Below are positions 17,237 through 26,199 of a stretch of 64,000 nucleotides of DNA, in pieces. The notes beneath the pieces are model-generated. The model ran no database searches, was not told the origin of the DNA, and worked only from the letters and a program-made list of their open reading frames with translations. This DNA comes from Methyloterricola oryzae (lineage in GTDB: Bacteria > Pseudomonadota > Gammaproteobacteria > Methylococcales > Methylococcaceae): contig NZ_JYNS01000003.1 of assembly GCF_000934725.1 (NCBI RefSeq), positions 62,001-126,000 on the forward strand, written 5' to 3'. The position numbers and the translations under genes are program-made. Position 1 is the first letter of the stretch; every line of letters starts with the position of its first letter.

Positions 17237-18238
17237 TTAGGCGGCTTTCGCAACCCTGCTCTTGCCGAAAACACCCATGCCGGCAAGCCCGGTTCCGAAC
17301 AGCCATACCGCTGCAGGCACTGGTACAGGCGCGGTGGCCACGTTCAGCTTGTAGCCGGCCAGCTTATCGTTCCAGTCACCGAAATCCACGCCACCCAGGT
17401 AAATGGAATACACCTTGCCGGCTTCGGCCGTGAACGAAAAGGCATGTGCCAGGGTGGAATCTACGTTGTCGCTGTAGGCCAGGTGGGTCAGCCCGACCGT
17501 GCCAAACGGGTTGTCCATGTCGTAGTTGTGGATGGATTGCTGAGGGGGCGTGCCGCCGGGGCCGGCCGGAATGATCACCGTGTTGTTCCAGGAGCCGTGG
17601 TGCACGTAGGCCGTGGTCTTGGTATCCATGCCCTCGAACACGGTGATGCCGAAGCGCGGATTATAGATGGCGGGATCTTCGGACAGATTGGTCAGGTTCA
17701 GGATGACCCTCTGGGTCACGTCCGACTTGATGAGGCCAATGTCAGTCTGGTGCTTCCAACCGGTCTGAAGCCCCCCGGTCGAAGAGCCGTCGTCACGCCA
17801 GGCACCGCCGCCGGTATCGATTTCCGCAGCATAGCCATAGCGGGCCTGAGCGTCGGCTGTCGAAATCTCGACGCTGTCGCCGACACTGGTCAGATGTGCG
17901 GCCCAATTCAAGTGCGAAGTGCCCTTATAGCCGAAGGGCAGGATGGAAGCGTATGCGGTGGGATTGCTGGGATCCGTTCCGTAGAAGCCGCCGCCGGACT
18001 GGCCTCCCGCCGTGTACGCCTGGGGATTGGCAGCATTGTACGCAATTGCCCGGTTGTTGTTGGCGCAGGTGGTACAGAACCCGTAAACCCAACCGTCGGT
18101 GGCCGTCTGGACCGCTGTCTTGTAGGTGTTGTACATGGTGGTGGCCGCCGAAGCTGCGGGGATGGCGCCCAGAAAAAGCGCGCCGCCGCCCAGGGCGACG
18201 GCGATGCTTCTGGCCAACACGTGTGTTCCTTTATGCAT
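17237..18238 (-). CDS. PEP-CTERM-type secreted protein, VPVPAAVWLF sorting signal
   Basis: 333 residues from the ATG at 18238 (GAGGA about 8 bases upstream). It has a signal peptide (residues 1-31, ending ASAA) and a C-terminal exosortase signal: VPVPAAVWLF, a hydrophobic stretch and a basic tail (KSRVAKAA). Such proteins are cut and anchored or exported by exosortase and usually accompany exopolysaccharide. The body is Gly/Asn/Thr-rich, with a FCTTC pair near residue 55 and no recognisable enzyme domain. No exosortase gene is in the window. It may contribute to the cell surface or biofilm matrix. Confidence 0.85.
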   Translation of the reverse strand: MHKGTHVLARSIAVALGGGALFLGAIPAASAATTMYNTYKTAVQTATDGWVYGFCTTCANNNRAIAYNAANPQAYTAGGQSGGGFYGTDPSNPTAYASILPFGYKGTSHLNWAAHLTSVGDSVEISTADAQARYGYAAEIDTGGGAWRDDGSSTGGLQTGWKHQTDIGLIKSDVTQRVILNLTNLSEDPAIYNPRFGITVFEGMDTKTTAYVHHGSWNNTVIIPAGPGGTPPQQSIHNYDMDNPFGTVGLTHLAYSDNVDSTLAHAFSFTAEAGKVYSIYLGGVDFGDWNDKLAGYKLNVATAPVPVPAAVWLFGTGLAGMGVFGKSRVAKAA

Positions 18239-18646
18239 ATCAAATTCCTCATGGCTGTGCGTGAATGTTGGAGTTATGCCGGGCGCTCCCAAGCCACACC
18301 GTGGATTGGCAACACCCAATTCGCGCCACCCGACTTCGGCCCGAGCATCCTGCCCGGGCGGCACACTCATCGGCACCTCAGGCCTTCCTGCACACCTGGA
18401 TTCGGACTACGCAATTCTGCCTATGCCAAGCCCATGCCAGAATGTAACTAATTGAAAATAATCAACGTATTTACTGTCCACGAAAGCATTCATGTTATTT
18501 GCCGCGAACCCCCACGTTATTTGCCTGAAACCCACCCATGCGTCTCTCGTCAATAGCGGCCTGTGTCAGGCCGCCAGAAGTCGATACGCATGAAACCAGA
18601 ATTGTCTTCGCCCGCCCGAAGCCAGTTTGGCCGTGACGAGGAAATT
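18239..18646. other. 408-base non-coding stretch upstream of the PEP-CTERM gene
   Basis: The part near 18440-18540 is relatively AT-rich and should hold the promoter for the PEP-CTERM gene; no textbook -35/-10 pair is convincing. It contains two tandem 22-base imperfect repeats (listed separately). Open frames on the plus strand are antisense shadows without codon bias or ribosome sites. Confidence 0.5.
18494..18537. repeat. two tandem 22-base imperfect direct repeats
   Basis: Copies at 18494-18515 and 18516-18537 share GTTATTTGCC exactly and about 16 of 22 positions overall. Tandem repeats of about this size occur at the ends of IS21-type elements and in operators; no transposase gene is nearby, so this may be a relic or a binding site. 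Confidence 0.5.
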
Positions 18647-20203
18647 TCAGGCTGGAGTGACGCCGAGGTGGCTCCAAAGATCCACCTGACGGGAGACACC
18701 CAACACCGCCTGCGCAGCCAGGATGGCGGACACGCTGACGGCGGACACGCCACCGCCGGGACGGGTCCAGTGCCCCACCTGGAACAAGCCCGGCAACGGG
18801 CCCGAGACCGCCGGGCGTCCGGCTCCCACCTGGCTTGGCGTGCTGGCCCAGCCATAGGCGGCGCCCCGGTGATTGAGGGTGTAGCGCTCCAGGGTGCGCG
18901 GTGTACCTGACTCGACATGCAGCAGTCGCGCGTTCAGGCCCGGGTAATGTTGCTCCGCCATCGCCAGCACGCCCTGTTGGCAGAGGGGCTTGAGCCTCCG
19001 CCAGGAATCCGCCTGATCGAAGGAACACAAGGTGGTCAGGAGCATGACATGGGAGCCCTCGGGGGCCAGAGCGGGGTCGCAAAGGCTGGGGACGGTGGCG
19101 GAAAACCAGTTGAAACGCCCTTCGCCTGGCATCGCGCTGTTTGACTCATGGTCGATGCCATGGAAATGGAAGGACTCGTGGCCGCGAACATAGGGCATCA
19201 GATCCAGGTCCGTAGCCAGATACACCACGAACAGGGATGAGGAGGGAACCAGGCGCTCCATCTGCGCCCCGTAGGCTTCGGGCAGATGGCGCTCGCCGAT
19301 CAGCAGTTCGGCGGTCTGGCGGGCATCCGCATTGGACACGACCCGTCGTGAGCGGATGATCTGGCCATTTTCCAGCACCACGCCGCTTACCCTGCCCTGC
19401 TGCACGCCGATCTGGCGCACGCTGCTGCCCAGCAGCACCTCGCCGCCCAGGGCCTCGATGCGTTCGACCAGTCGATCGGCGTAACGCTGAAAGCTGCCAA
19501 GGCAGTAATAACCACCCTCGTAGGTGTAACCCGCCATCATGGTGGCCCAGGCTACGAAGGACAGACGGGAGGGCGGCAGGCCGAGATAGGGCCAGAGGCT
19601 GGCGATGGCGCTCTTGAGGCAGGGGTCGGTTAGGTGTTCGTCCAGCACCGCCATGAGGGTCGCTCGGCGGTAGCGAAACAGCTGCGCCAGCGCTTCGCTG
19701 GGCGCGAGGCCCGCCGCCTGCGCCTGGGGCAAGGTTTCGTCAGCCCGCATCACCTCTTCGCTGACATCCCGGCACAGACGCAGCAGATTCCTGATGCCGT
19801 CGGCCTCAGCCGGGAAATGCTCCGCCAGGCCGGCCACGCAGCCGTCTTCGCCCGAACTCAGAGGAAAGGCCCCGTGCGGGAAGCAGGCGCTGGCATAGGT
19901 CTGAACGGGCCGGAACAGCTCACCCGCATCAATGCCCGCCGCCGAAGCGATCTTCCAGATGGCGCTGCCACCCCGATAACCGGATTCGGAGCAGCCGCTG
20001 ACCAGATGGACGCCGGAATCGAAGTGGAAGCGGCGGCGGCTGAAGCCATGGGCATAGCCACCCGCGCGGGTGTGCCGCTCGACGACCAGCACCGACAGCC
20101 CCGCCTTGGCCAGCAGCACGGCGGTGCTGAGGCCGCCGATGCCGGCCCCGACGATGATGACGTCGTAGGCTTCCTGGCGCGATTCCTTGTGGATGCCACC
20201 CAT
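18647..20203 (-). CDS. FAD-dependent CrtI/retinol-saturase-like oxidoreductase
   Basis: 518 residues, ATG at 20203 with GAGGG 6 bases upstream. The N-terminal VIIVGAGIGGLSTAVLLAKAG is a dinucleotide-binding motif, followed by ERHTRAGGYAHGFSRRRFHFDSG as in phytoene desaturases and all-trans-retinol 13,14-reductases; the C-terminus has GLFQVGHWTRPGGGV, the matching FAD-binding end. Such enzymes desaturate, isomerise or saturate long conjugated chains. It lies 3 kb beyond the aryl polyene cluster and could act on the polyene or on an unrelated carotenoid; no other carotenoid gene is in the window. Confidence 0.85.
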   Translation of the reverse strand: MGGIHKESRQEAYDVIIVGAGIGGLSTAVLLAKAGLSVLVVERHTRAGGYAHGFSRRRFHFDSGVHLVSGCSESGYRGGSAIWKIASAAGIDAGELFRPVQTYASACFPHGAFPLSSGEDGCVAGLAEHFPAEADGIRNLLRLCRDVSEEVMRADETLPQAQAAGLAPSEALAQLFRYRRATLMAVLDEHLTDPCLKSAIASLWPYLGLPPSRLSFVAWATMMAGYTYEGGYYCLGSFQRYADRLVERIEALGGEVLLGSSVRQIGVQQGRVSGVVLENGQIIRSRRVVSNADARQTAELLIGERHLPEAYGAQMERLVPSSSLFVVYLATDLDLMPYVRGHESFHFHGIDHESNSAMPGEGRFNWFSATVPSLCDPALAPEGSHVMLLTTLCSFDQADSWRRLKPLCQQGVLAMAEQHYPGLNARLLHVESGTPRTLERYTLNHRGAAYGWASTPSQVGAGRPAVSGPLPGLFQVGHWTRPGGGVSAVSVSAILAAQAVLGVSRQVDLWSHLGVTPA

Positions 20204-20258
20204 GCAATTCCCTCTGCGCCTCTAGCCGCTGATTACGCCACGGGTTACCCCGCCGCGG

Positions 20259-21089
20259 CTACTCCGGTTCAGCCGCCACCGGCAGCTTGAAACGCAAGGC
20301 GTCCGTCACATGAGGCGCGATGGTCTCGTACATCAGGGCGTGCAGGCGGGGATTGGCGGTGAGCACATTACCGGTTTCCATGAATTTGTCGCCCTTCTCG
20401 AAGTCGGTCACGATGCCGCCCGCCTCCTGGATCAGCAGGATGCCCGCCGCCATGTCCCAGGGCATGAGGCCGATCTCCCAGAAGCCGTCGAGCCGACCGC
20501 ACGCCACGTAGGCGAGGTCCAGGGCGGCGGAACCCGCGCGGCGGATGCCGGCGGTGTCCTTGGCCAAGTCGCGGAACATGGCGAGGTAGGCATCCATCTG
20601 GCGCTGGTCCTTGAAGGGGAAACCGGTACCCAGCAATGCGCCCTTGAAGCCGTTCTGGCGCGTCACGCGCAGACGGCGGCTTTCCAGGGTGGCGCCGCCG
20701 CCGCGCTTGGCGGTGAACAGTTCCTGGCGCATGGGATCGTAGATGACGCCGCACTCAATGCGCCCCTTGTGCAGCAGGGCGATGGACACGGCGAACTGGG
20801 GAAAACCATGGAGGAAGTTGGTGGTGCCATCCAGGGGATCGATGACCCAGACATAGTCGCCGCGGGCCAGACCCTGACGTCCGCCCTCCTCGCCCAGGAA
20901 GGCGTGATCGGGATAGGCCTTGTGCAGGATGGCGACGATCTCGCGCTCCGCCTGCCGGTCCACTTCGCTGACAAAGTCATTGCGCCCCTTGGGCGTGACC
21001 TTGAGTGAGTCGACGCGGTCGACGTAGCGCATGATGAGGTCGCCGGCGGCACGCGCCGCGCGGACCGCCATGTTCAGCATTGGGTCCAT
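20259..21089 (-). CDS. suhB: inositol-1-monophosphatase SuhB
   Basis: 276 residues. The magnesium-binding signatures are complete: GEEGG, WVIDPLDGTTNFLHGFP and WDMAAGILLIQEAGG. It hydrolyses myo-inositol-1-phosphate and, in enterobacteria, also joins the rRNA antitermination complex. It is divergent from trmJ, with the start codons 92 bases apart, the classic gammaproteobacterial suhB-trmJ-cysE arrangement. Confidence 0.95.
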   Translation of the reverse strand: MDPMLNMAVRAARAAGDLIMRYVDRVDSLKVTPKGRNDFVSEVDRQAEREIVAILHKAYPDHAFLGEEGGRQGLARGDYVWVIDPLDGTTNFLHGFPQFAVSIALLHKGRIECGVIYDPMRQELFTAKRGGGATLESRRLRVTRQNGFKGALLGTGFPFKDQRQMDAYLAMFRDLAKDTAGIRRAGSAALDLAYVACGRLDGFWEIGLMPWDMAAGILLIQEAGGIVTDFEKGDKFMETGNVLTANPRLHALMYETIAPHVTDALRFKLPVAAEPE

Positions 21090-21181
21090 GATTGCACCGG
21101 GAAGTTAAAAAGCCGTGTAGGTTAGCAAAATCTGATACCATTTTACGCCCTTTTCTTAGGTTCCGGAGCATCAGGTTCAGC

Positions 21182-21913
21182 GTGCTTGCCAATATCCGCA
21201 TCGTGATGGTGGCCACCACCCATCCGGGCAACATCGGCGCCGCGGCCCGTGCCATGAAGAACATGGGCCTGAGCGACCTGGCCCTGGTGAATCCCAAGCT
21301 GTTTCCCAGCGAGGAAGCCAGCTCGCGCGCCTCCGGAGCGGATGACATACTCGCCTCGGCCAAGGTCTACGAGAGCCTGGACGAAGCCATCGCCGGCAGT
21401 CACCGCATCATCGGCGCCAGCGCGCGCCTGCGCACCATCGCCTGGCCGGAACTCACCCCGCGCCAGTGCGCCGAGATGACGGCGGCGGAAGGAGGTCAAC
21501 ACCAGACCGCGATCCTCTTCGGGCGCGAACACGCCGGGCTCACCAACGAGGAACTGGAGCGCTGCCATTACCTGCTGCATATCCCCTGCAACCCGGCCTT
21601 CAGTTCCCTCAACGTGGCGGCAGCGGTTCAGGTGGTGGCCTACGAACTGTTCCAGGCGGCGCAGGGCGCTGCCGGGGCAAAGCCCGAGACGATGCCGGAT
21701 CTGGCCACCGGCGCCGAAATGGAGTCCTTCCACGACCATCTGATCAGGACCCTGTTCGACATCGGCTTCCTGCACGAGCGCAAGTCATCCCCCGCGCTGT
21801 TGCGCCGACTGCGGCGGATCTTCAACCGCGCCGCCCTGGAGAAAACGGACATCCATATCCTGCGCGGGATACTGACCACCATCCAGCACCGTCTGGGAAT
21901 ACGCACATGCTGA
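21182..21913 (+). CDS. trmJ: tRNA (cytidine/uridine-2'-O-)-methyltransferase TrmJ
   Basis: 243 residues from a GTG start at 21182, chosen because [20 protein letters not shown] aligns end-to-end with TrmJ (246 residues in Escherichia coli); an ORF start at 21092 would add an unrelated leader. It is a SpoU-family knot methyltransferase using S-adenosylmethionine on position 32 of tRNA. The motif [19 protein letters not shown] is the SAM-binding knot. It overlaps cysE by 7 bases. Confidence 0.93.
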   Translation: MLANIRIVMVATTHPGNIGAAARAMKNMGLSDLALVNPKLFPSEEASSRASGADDILASAKVYESLDEAIAGSHRIIGASARLRTIAWPELTPRQCAEMTAAEGGQHQTAILFGREHAGLTNEELERCHYLLHIPCNPAFSSLNVAAAVQVVAYELFQAAQGAAGAKPETMPDLATGAEMESFHDHLIRTLFDIGFLHERKSSPALLRRLRRIFNRAALEKTDIHILRGILTTIQHRLGIRTC

Positions 21914-22674
21914 AACGACTCAAAGACGAATTCGGCTCCATCTTCGAGCGCGACCCGGCGGCCCAGTCCTATTTCGAAATCCTCACCACCTATCCGGGCG
22001 TGCACGCGGTGCTGATGCACCGTTTGAATCACCGCTTGTGGCGCTTCGGCCTGCGCTGGCCGGCGCGGCTGTTGTCCTATCTGGTGCGCTGGCTCACCGG
22101 CATCGAGATCCACCCCGGCGCCACCATCGGCAGGCGGCTGTTCATCGACCACGGCATGGGCGTGGTGATCGGCGAGACCGCCGTCATCGGCGACGACTGC
22201 ACCCTCTACCACAGCGTCACCCTGGGCGGCACCACCTGGAAGAAGGGCAAGCGCCATCCCACCCTGGGCAAGGGCGTGGTCATCGGGGCGGGCGCCAAGG
22301 TGCTGGGGCCCATCGAGGTGGGGGACGGCGCGCGCATCGGTTCCAACTCGGTGGTACTCAAGAATGTACCGGCCGGCGCCACCGTGGTGGGCATACCCGG
22401 CCACCTGGTGAACCCGGACCGCGAGGCCCTGCAGGCGCAGCGGCAGGCCATCGCCAGCAAGGTGGGATTCGACGCCTACGGCATGACCTCGGACATGCCC
22501 GACCCGGTGGCCCACGCCATCAACCACATGCTCGACCACATCCAGAAGCTGGACGAGCAGGTGGAAGCCATGAAAGCGGCGCTGCTGGCCCACGGCGTGG
22601 AACTGCAGGACGCTCCCCTGCCGGAACTGGAACACTGCCAACTGGCCCAGTGCAAGGACGACACCTCGGACTGA
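21907..22674 (+). CDS. cysE: serine O-acetyltransferase CysE
   Basis: 255 residues. The N-terminal alpha-helical part ([21 protein letters not shown]) and left-handed beta-helix hexapeptide repeats ([29 protein letters not shown]) are typical. It makes O-acetylserine from serine and acetyl-CoA, the first step of cysteine synthesis. The tail beyond residue 185 is longer than in Escherichia coli, as in many gammaproteobacteria outside the enterics. The start overlaps the trmJ stop. Confidence 0.95.
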   Translation: MLKRLKDEFGSIFERDPAAQSYFEILTTYPGVHAVLMHRLNHRLWRFGLRWPARLLSYLVRWLTGIEIHPGATIGRRLFIDHGMGVVIGETAVIGDDCTLYHSVTLGGTTWKKGKRHPTLGKGVVIGAGAKVLGPIEVGDGARIGSNSVVLKNVPAGATVVGIPGHLVNPDREALQAQRQAIASKVGFDAYGMTSDMPDPVAHAINHMLDHIQKLDEQVEAMKAALLAHGVELQDAPLPELEHCQLAQCKDDTSD

Positions 22675-22690
22675 ACGCCCACCGCCCGCC

Positions 22691-24166
22691 TCAAAGCGCC
22701 GCGCTTCCGTCCGCTTCAGCGTCTTCGCTGAAAAACCGCCTCTGGTTCTTGCCCTGCCGTTTGACCTCGTACATGGCCGAGTCGGCGCGATTCAACAGCA
22801 ATTCCGCCTCCTCGCCATCGTCCGGGTAGATGGCGATGCCGATGGAGGCCCCCACCTGACTGGGCCCTTCAGGTAACAGAAATGGCTTGGCGAGACTGGC
22901 AATGACCTTGTCGGCGACGATGGCAGCACTGCGCCGGAAGCTGATGTCATTGACGATGACCGTGAACTCGTCGCCGCCCATGCGCGCGATGGTGTCGTAC
23001 TCGCGCACGCAACCGCGCAGGCGCTCACCCAACTGGCGCAGCAGGAAGTCGCCGGCCTCGTGCCCCCAGGTATCGTTGATCAGCTTGAAACCGTCCAGGT
23101 CGATGAAGAACAGCGCGAAGCGCGTGCCGCGCCGACGCGCCTGGATGATGGACTGCTCGAGGCGATCGAAAAACATGGCGCGGTTGGGAAGTCCGGTGAG
23201 TTCATCGCAGTGAGCCCGATGCATCACCTGCTGATGCAGCCACTCGCGTTCGGCCACGGTCTTTTCCAGCATGGCATTGTGATCCCGCAAGCTGCTGCGC
23301 AATTCCAGATTCTCGCTCAACAAGCGCGACTGCGTGGCGGCTATCCCCATGGCCGCCAGGCCCAGGGACAGCATGAAGGTCAGAAAATCGACGTAGGCGC
23401 GAAGGGGGTCGGGATGGATGAATGGCCCTTGCCCCTGCGCCATGGCGACGACAAGCCCGAGAAACAGCAGTCCCTGGCCCAGCAACTCACCTCGCAGCCC
23501 GAGTTGCATGGCGAGGCTGAACAGGATGGGAATGGCGAGAAACACAGCGGCCGCGTAGCCGTGCTGGGCGTAGTACAGCAAAACGAGGATGGGCACGAAG
23601 TACAGGCTGATCCAGCCGAATTCGTAGCGCGCCACGGCGCGCGTTTCACGCCAGGCCACATAGCCGGGGACGACCGTCAGTATCCCAAGACAATCGGCGA
23701 AGCCGCCGGTCATGGTCACCAGAGGCAGACGCCGCCAGATCATTTCGTCGCCAGCCAGAAGCTTCAAGGCCGCTTCGAGCGCGCCCACCACCACGGGCAC
23801 GAAACAGGCCAGTATGATCAGGCGCAGAACGTCGCCCGACGTGGTCAGCCCATGGGGCAAATCGCTCCGCCACAATCGCCAGATGAAGGCCGCCTGCGCC
23901 GTCTCGCCGACGGTGTCGATCAGGACGTGCGTCAGCGGAGCCTCCAGGCCGCCAGCTTCAGTCAAAGGCCAGGCGTTGCACAAGGCGGCGAGCCACACCA
24001 GAAACAGGGCCCACCATTCGAAGGCCATGAAAGCCGCCACCGCGACCCCTGCCGGCAGCCAGATCAGGCGTATGCCTAAAGCGTCGAATTCCGCCCAGCG
24101 CTCGCAAAAGCTGGCCGCCAGAATATACCCGGCGAAGAATCCTGTCGCACCAATGGCATATCGCAT
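22691..24166 (-). CDS. MASE1-domain diguanylate cyclase
   Basis: 491 residues. The first 290 residues are a hydrophobic sensor with about eight membrane segments, of the MASE1 type (WLPAGVAVAAFMAFEWWAL and GETAQAAFIWRLWR). A short coiled coil (LSENLELRSSLRDHNAMLEK) leads to a GGDEF domain with intact active site GGDEF and an RxxD inhibitory site (REYD) five residues before it. It should synthesise cyclic di-GMP with product feedback in response to an unknown membrane signal. It converges on cysE with a 16-base gap. Confidence 0.93.
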   Translation of the reverse strand: MRYAIGATGFFAGYILAASFCERWAEFDALGIRLIWLPAGVAVAAFMAFEWWALFLVWLAALCNAWPLTEAGGLEAPLTHVLIDTVGETAQAAFIWRLWRSDLPHGLTTSGDVLRLIILACFVPVVVGALEAALKLLAGDEMIWRRLPLVTMTGGFADCLGILTVVPGYVAWRETRAVARYEFGWISLYFVPILVLLYYAQHGYAAAVFLAIPILFSLAMQLGLRGELLGQGLLFLGLVVAMAQGQGPFIHPDPLRAYVDFLTFMLSLGLAAMGIAATQSRLLSENLELRSSLRDHNAMLEKTVAEREWLHQQVMHRAHCDELTGLPNRAMFFDRLEQSIIQARRRGTRFALFFIDLDGFKLINDTWGHEAGDFLLRQLGERLRGCVREYDTIARMGGDEFTVIVNDISFRRSAAIVADKVIASLAKPFLLPEGPSQVGASIGIAIYPDDGEEAELLLNRADSAMYEVKRQGKNQRRFFSEDAEADGSAAL

Positions 24167-24322
24167 GTCGTGGGTTCCTTGAGGGCTGCCTTTCCATTGT
24201 AGGTAAAGCGCGCGGAAAAGGCATCCGGAGCAAGGCGCATGAAGGGCAACGGGTTCGGGTTTAGACTATGCGGACGCTTGCCCCGCCCCTCCCGCGAACA
24301 GTCCCTGCCCTGGAGACCCCGC

Positions 24323-25057
24323 ATGTTCCCGATCCGCGATGAGAACCCCACCGTGCGCTTCGCGCTGGCTACTTTTGCCATCATCGCCCTCAATCTGCTG
24401 TCCTGGGCTTTCGTGCAAGGGCTGGGCAGTAACCTCGACCTGGCCCAATCCTTGTGCTCCTGGGGCCTGATTCCTGGCGACCTGCTCAATCTGGCCCCGG
24501 CCGGCACCGTCATTCCCCTGGGCAATGGGCTGGGCTGCCAACTGGAGCAGGGCTCGATGTCCACACTCATCACCCACCAGTTCCTGCACGGTGGGTGGTT
24601 TCACCTGATCTCCAATATGTGGTTCCTGTGGATATTCGGCGACAATGTGGAGGACGCCATGGGGCCGGTGCGTTTCGCCGTTTTCTACCTGCTCTGCGGC
24701 CTCGCCGCGGCGGCGGCCCAGATCATGACCGAACCCGGCGCTCTGGTGCCCATGGTGGGTGCATCGGGAGCCATTGGCGGGGTGCTGGGCGCCTATGCCC
24801 GGCTGTATCCCCATGCACGGGTCGTCACCCTGATCTTTCTGGGCATCTTCTTCACCACGGTGACCCTGCCCGCCATCGCCATGCTGGGCTACTGGTTCTT
24901 CCTGCAGCTGGCAGGCGCCGTGCCCGCCCTGCACGGGGCGGGAGGCGGCGTAGCCTTCTGGGCGCATATCGGGGGATTTCTTGCTGGCATCCTACTCGCC
25001 GGGCCGATGCGGCGGGAAGACTACTACGCCGAGCACATGGCGCGTGGCCTGCGCTGA
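24323..25057 (+). CDS. rhomboid-family intramembrane serine protease
   Basis: 244 residues from the ATG at 24323 with GGAG 8 bases upstream; the frame upstream lacks a signal. The rhomboid core is clear: HGGWFHLISNMWFLW (His94, Asn98), catalytic Ser148 in GASGAIGG and His215 in AHIGGFLAG. Six membrane segments are expected. It cleaves single-pass membrane proteins within the bilayer; the substrate is unknown. It stands alone, divergent from the diguanylate cyclase gene. Confidence 0.93.
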   Translation: MFPIRDENPTVRFALATFAIIALNLLSWAFVQGLGSNLDLAQSLCSWGLIPGDLLNLAPAGTVIPLGNGLGCQLEQGSMSTLITHQFLHGGWFHLISNMWFLWIFGDNVEDAMGPVRFAVFYLLCGLAAAAAQIMTEPGALVPMVGASGAIGGVLGAYARLYPHARVVTLIFLGIFFTTVTLPAIAMLGYWFFLQLAGAVPALHGAGGGVAFWAHIGGFLAGILLAGPMRREDYYAEHMARGLR

Positions 25058-25128
25058 GGAAATGCCGCCAGCCACGGGCAATTCATCCCATTGTAATCCG
25101 ATCATGCCAGCATGGAAGCGCAACGACT

Positions 25129-25137
25129 TGTTAGAAT
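25129..25137 (+). promoter_or_regulatory. candidate extended -10 promoter of uppP
   Basis: TG-N-TAGAAT at 25129-25137 gives a predicted start about 40 bases before the uppP ATG. No clear -35 is seen, which an extended -10 element can compensate. Confidence 0.3.
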
Positions 25138-25182
25138 AGCCGGGGCGGGCCTGATGCCTGCTTCAGCCTAACCGAGAGAATA

Positions 25183-26007
25183 ATGGACATCCACGCATTG
25201 ATTCAGAGCGTCATCCTGGGCCTGGTCGAAGGCCTCACCGAATTCCTTCCCATCTCCAGCACCGGCCACCTGATCCTGGTGGGCGACCTGCTCCATTTCA
25301 ACGATGAAAAGGGCAAGCTGTTCGAGGTCTTCATCCAGTCCGGCGCCATCCTCGCCGTGTGCTGGGAGTACCGCGCCAAGATGATGGGCGTGCTGCGCGG
25401 CCTACTCAGCGACCCGGATGCCCAGCGCTTCGCCTTCAACCTGGGGATCGCCTTCCTGCCCACGGCGGTGCTGGGTCTTCTGTTCGGCAAGGCGGTGAAG
25501 GCCCATCTGTTCAACCCCATCGCGGTTGCGACGGCTTTCATCGTCGGCGCCTTCATCATCATCTGGGCGGAGCGGCGCACCCACACCGTGCGCATTCACG
25601 AAGTGGACGATCTCACCTGGAAGGATGCCCTGAAATTGGGCTTCGCCCAGACCTTGGCGCTGATTCCCGGCACCTCGCGTTCCGGTGCCACCATCGTCGG
25701 CGGCCTGTTCTTTGGGCTGTCGCGCAAGGCGGCCACCGAGTTCTCGTTCTTCCTCGCCATTCCCACCCTGTTCGCCGCCACCGGGTATGACCTCTACAAG
25801 ACCCGGGGCCTGCTCTCCCTGGATGATCTGGACATGTTCGCCGTGGGCTTCGTGACCGCCTTCATCAGCGCCTTTCTGGCGGTGCGAGGGTTGCTTAAGT
25901 ACATTACCCGGCACGACTTCACGGCCTTTGCCTGGTATCGCATCGTGTTCGGGCTCGCGGTGCTGATCACCGCGCATTTCGGGTTGGTGGAGTGGTCGCA
26001 GAACTGA
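25183..26007 (+). CDS. uppP: undecaprenyl-diphosphatase UppP/BacA
   Basis: 274 residues, multi-pass membrane protein. Signatures are [17 protein letters not shown] (catalytic Glu region) and [16 protein letters not shown]. It dephosphorylates undecaprenyl diphosphate to recycle the lipid carrier for peptidoglycan and surface polymers. The stop codon TGA is formed by the first unit and a half of a 15-copy GAACT tandem repeat, so the last Asn and the stop are encoded by repeat sequence. Confidence 0.95.
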   Translation: MDIHALIQSVILGLVEGLTEFLPISSTGHLILVGDLLHFNDEKGKLFEVFIQSGAILAVCWEYRAKMMGVLRGLLSDPDAQRFAFNLGIAFLPTAVLGLLFGKAVKAHLFNPIAVATAFIVGAFIIIWAERRTHTVRIHEVDDLTWKDALKLGFAQTLALIPGTSRSGATIVGGLFFGLSRKAATEFSFFLAIPTLFAATGYDLYKTRGLLSLDDLDMFAVGFVTAFISAFLAVRGLLKYITRHDFTAFAWYRIVFGLAVLITAHFGLVEWSQN

Positions 26008-26075
26008 ACTGAACTGAACTGAACTGAACTGAACTGAACTGAACTGAACTGAACTGAACTGAACTGAACTGAACT
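26001..26075. repeat. (GAACT)15 pentanucleotide tandem repeat
   Basis: Fifteen perfect copies of GAACT run from the last codon of uppP into the 3' untranslated region. Because the unit is not a multiple of three and contains TGA across its junction, it closes all three plus-strand frames. On the minus strand it is open in every frame (Ser-Ser-Val-Gln-Phe). Confidence 0.98.
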
Positions 26076-26101
26076 GACCCGGCCCTGAAATGGCCGGGTC
26101 A
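26075..26101. terminator. GC-rich hairpin after the uppP repeat
   Basis: A perfect 10-bp stem (26075-26084 with 26092-26101) with a 7-base loop follows the GAACT tract directly. No T-run follows on the plus strand. It lies between convergent genes and may act as a transcript end for uppP or protect its 3' end. Confidence 0.45.
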
Positions 26102-26199
26102 GTGGTGGGAGGAAGGTCTCGGCGCGGCGCCAGGCCGCGTCAGGCGAGGCGGAAACGGCTTGGCGCGGACACGATTGACAGGCGGGCTTGTGGGCCTGT

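Noticed and set aside
17141-18451. 436-residue plus-strand open frame opposite the PEP-CTERM gene
   Set aside because: It is the reverse complement of a gene with a signal peptide, sorting signal and ribosome site. Long antisense frames are common in GC-rich DNA.
26001-26075. GAACT array considered as a CRISPR or rho-binding array
   Set aside because: The unit is 5 bases with no spacers, so it is a simple microsatellite.
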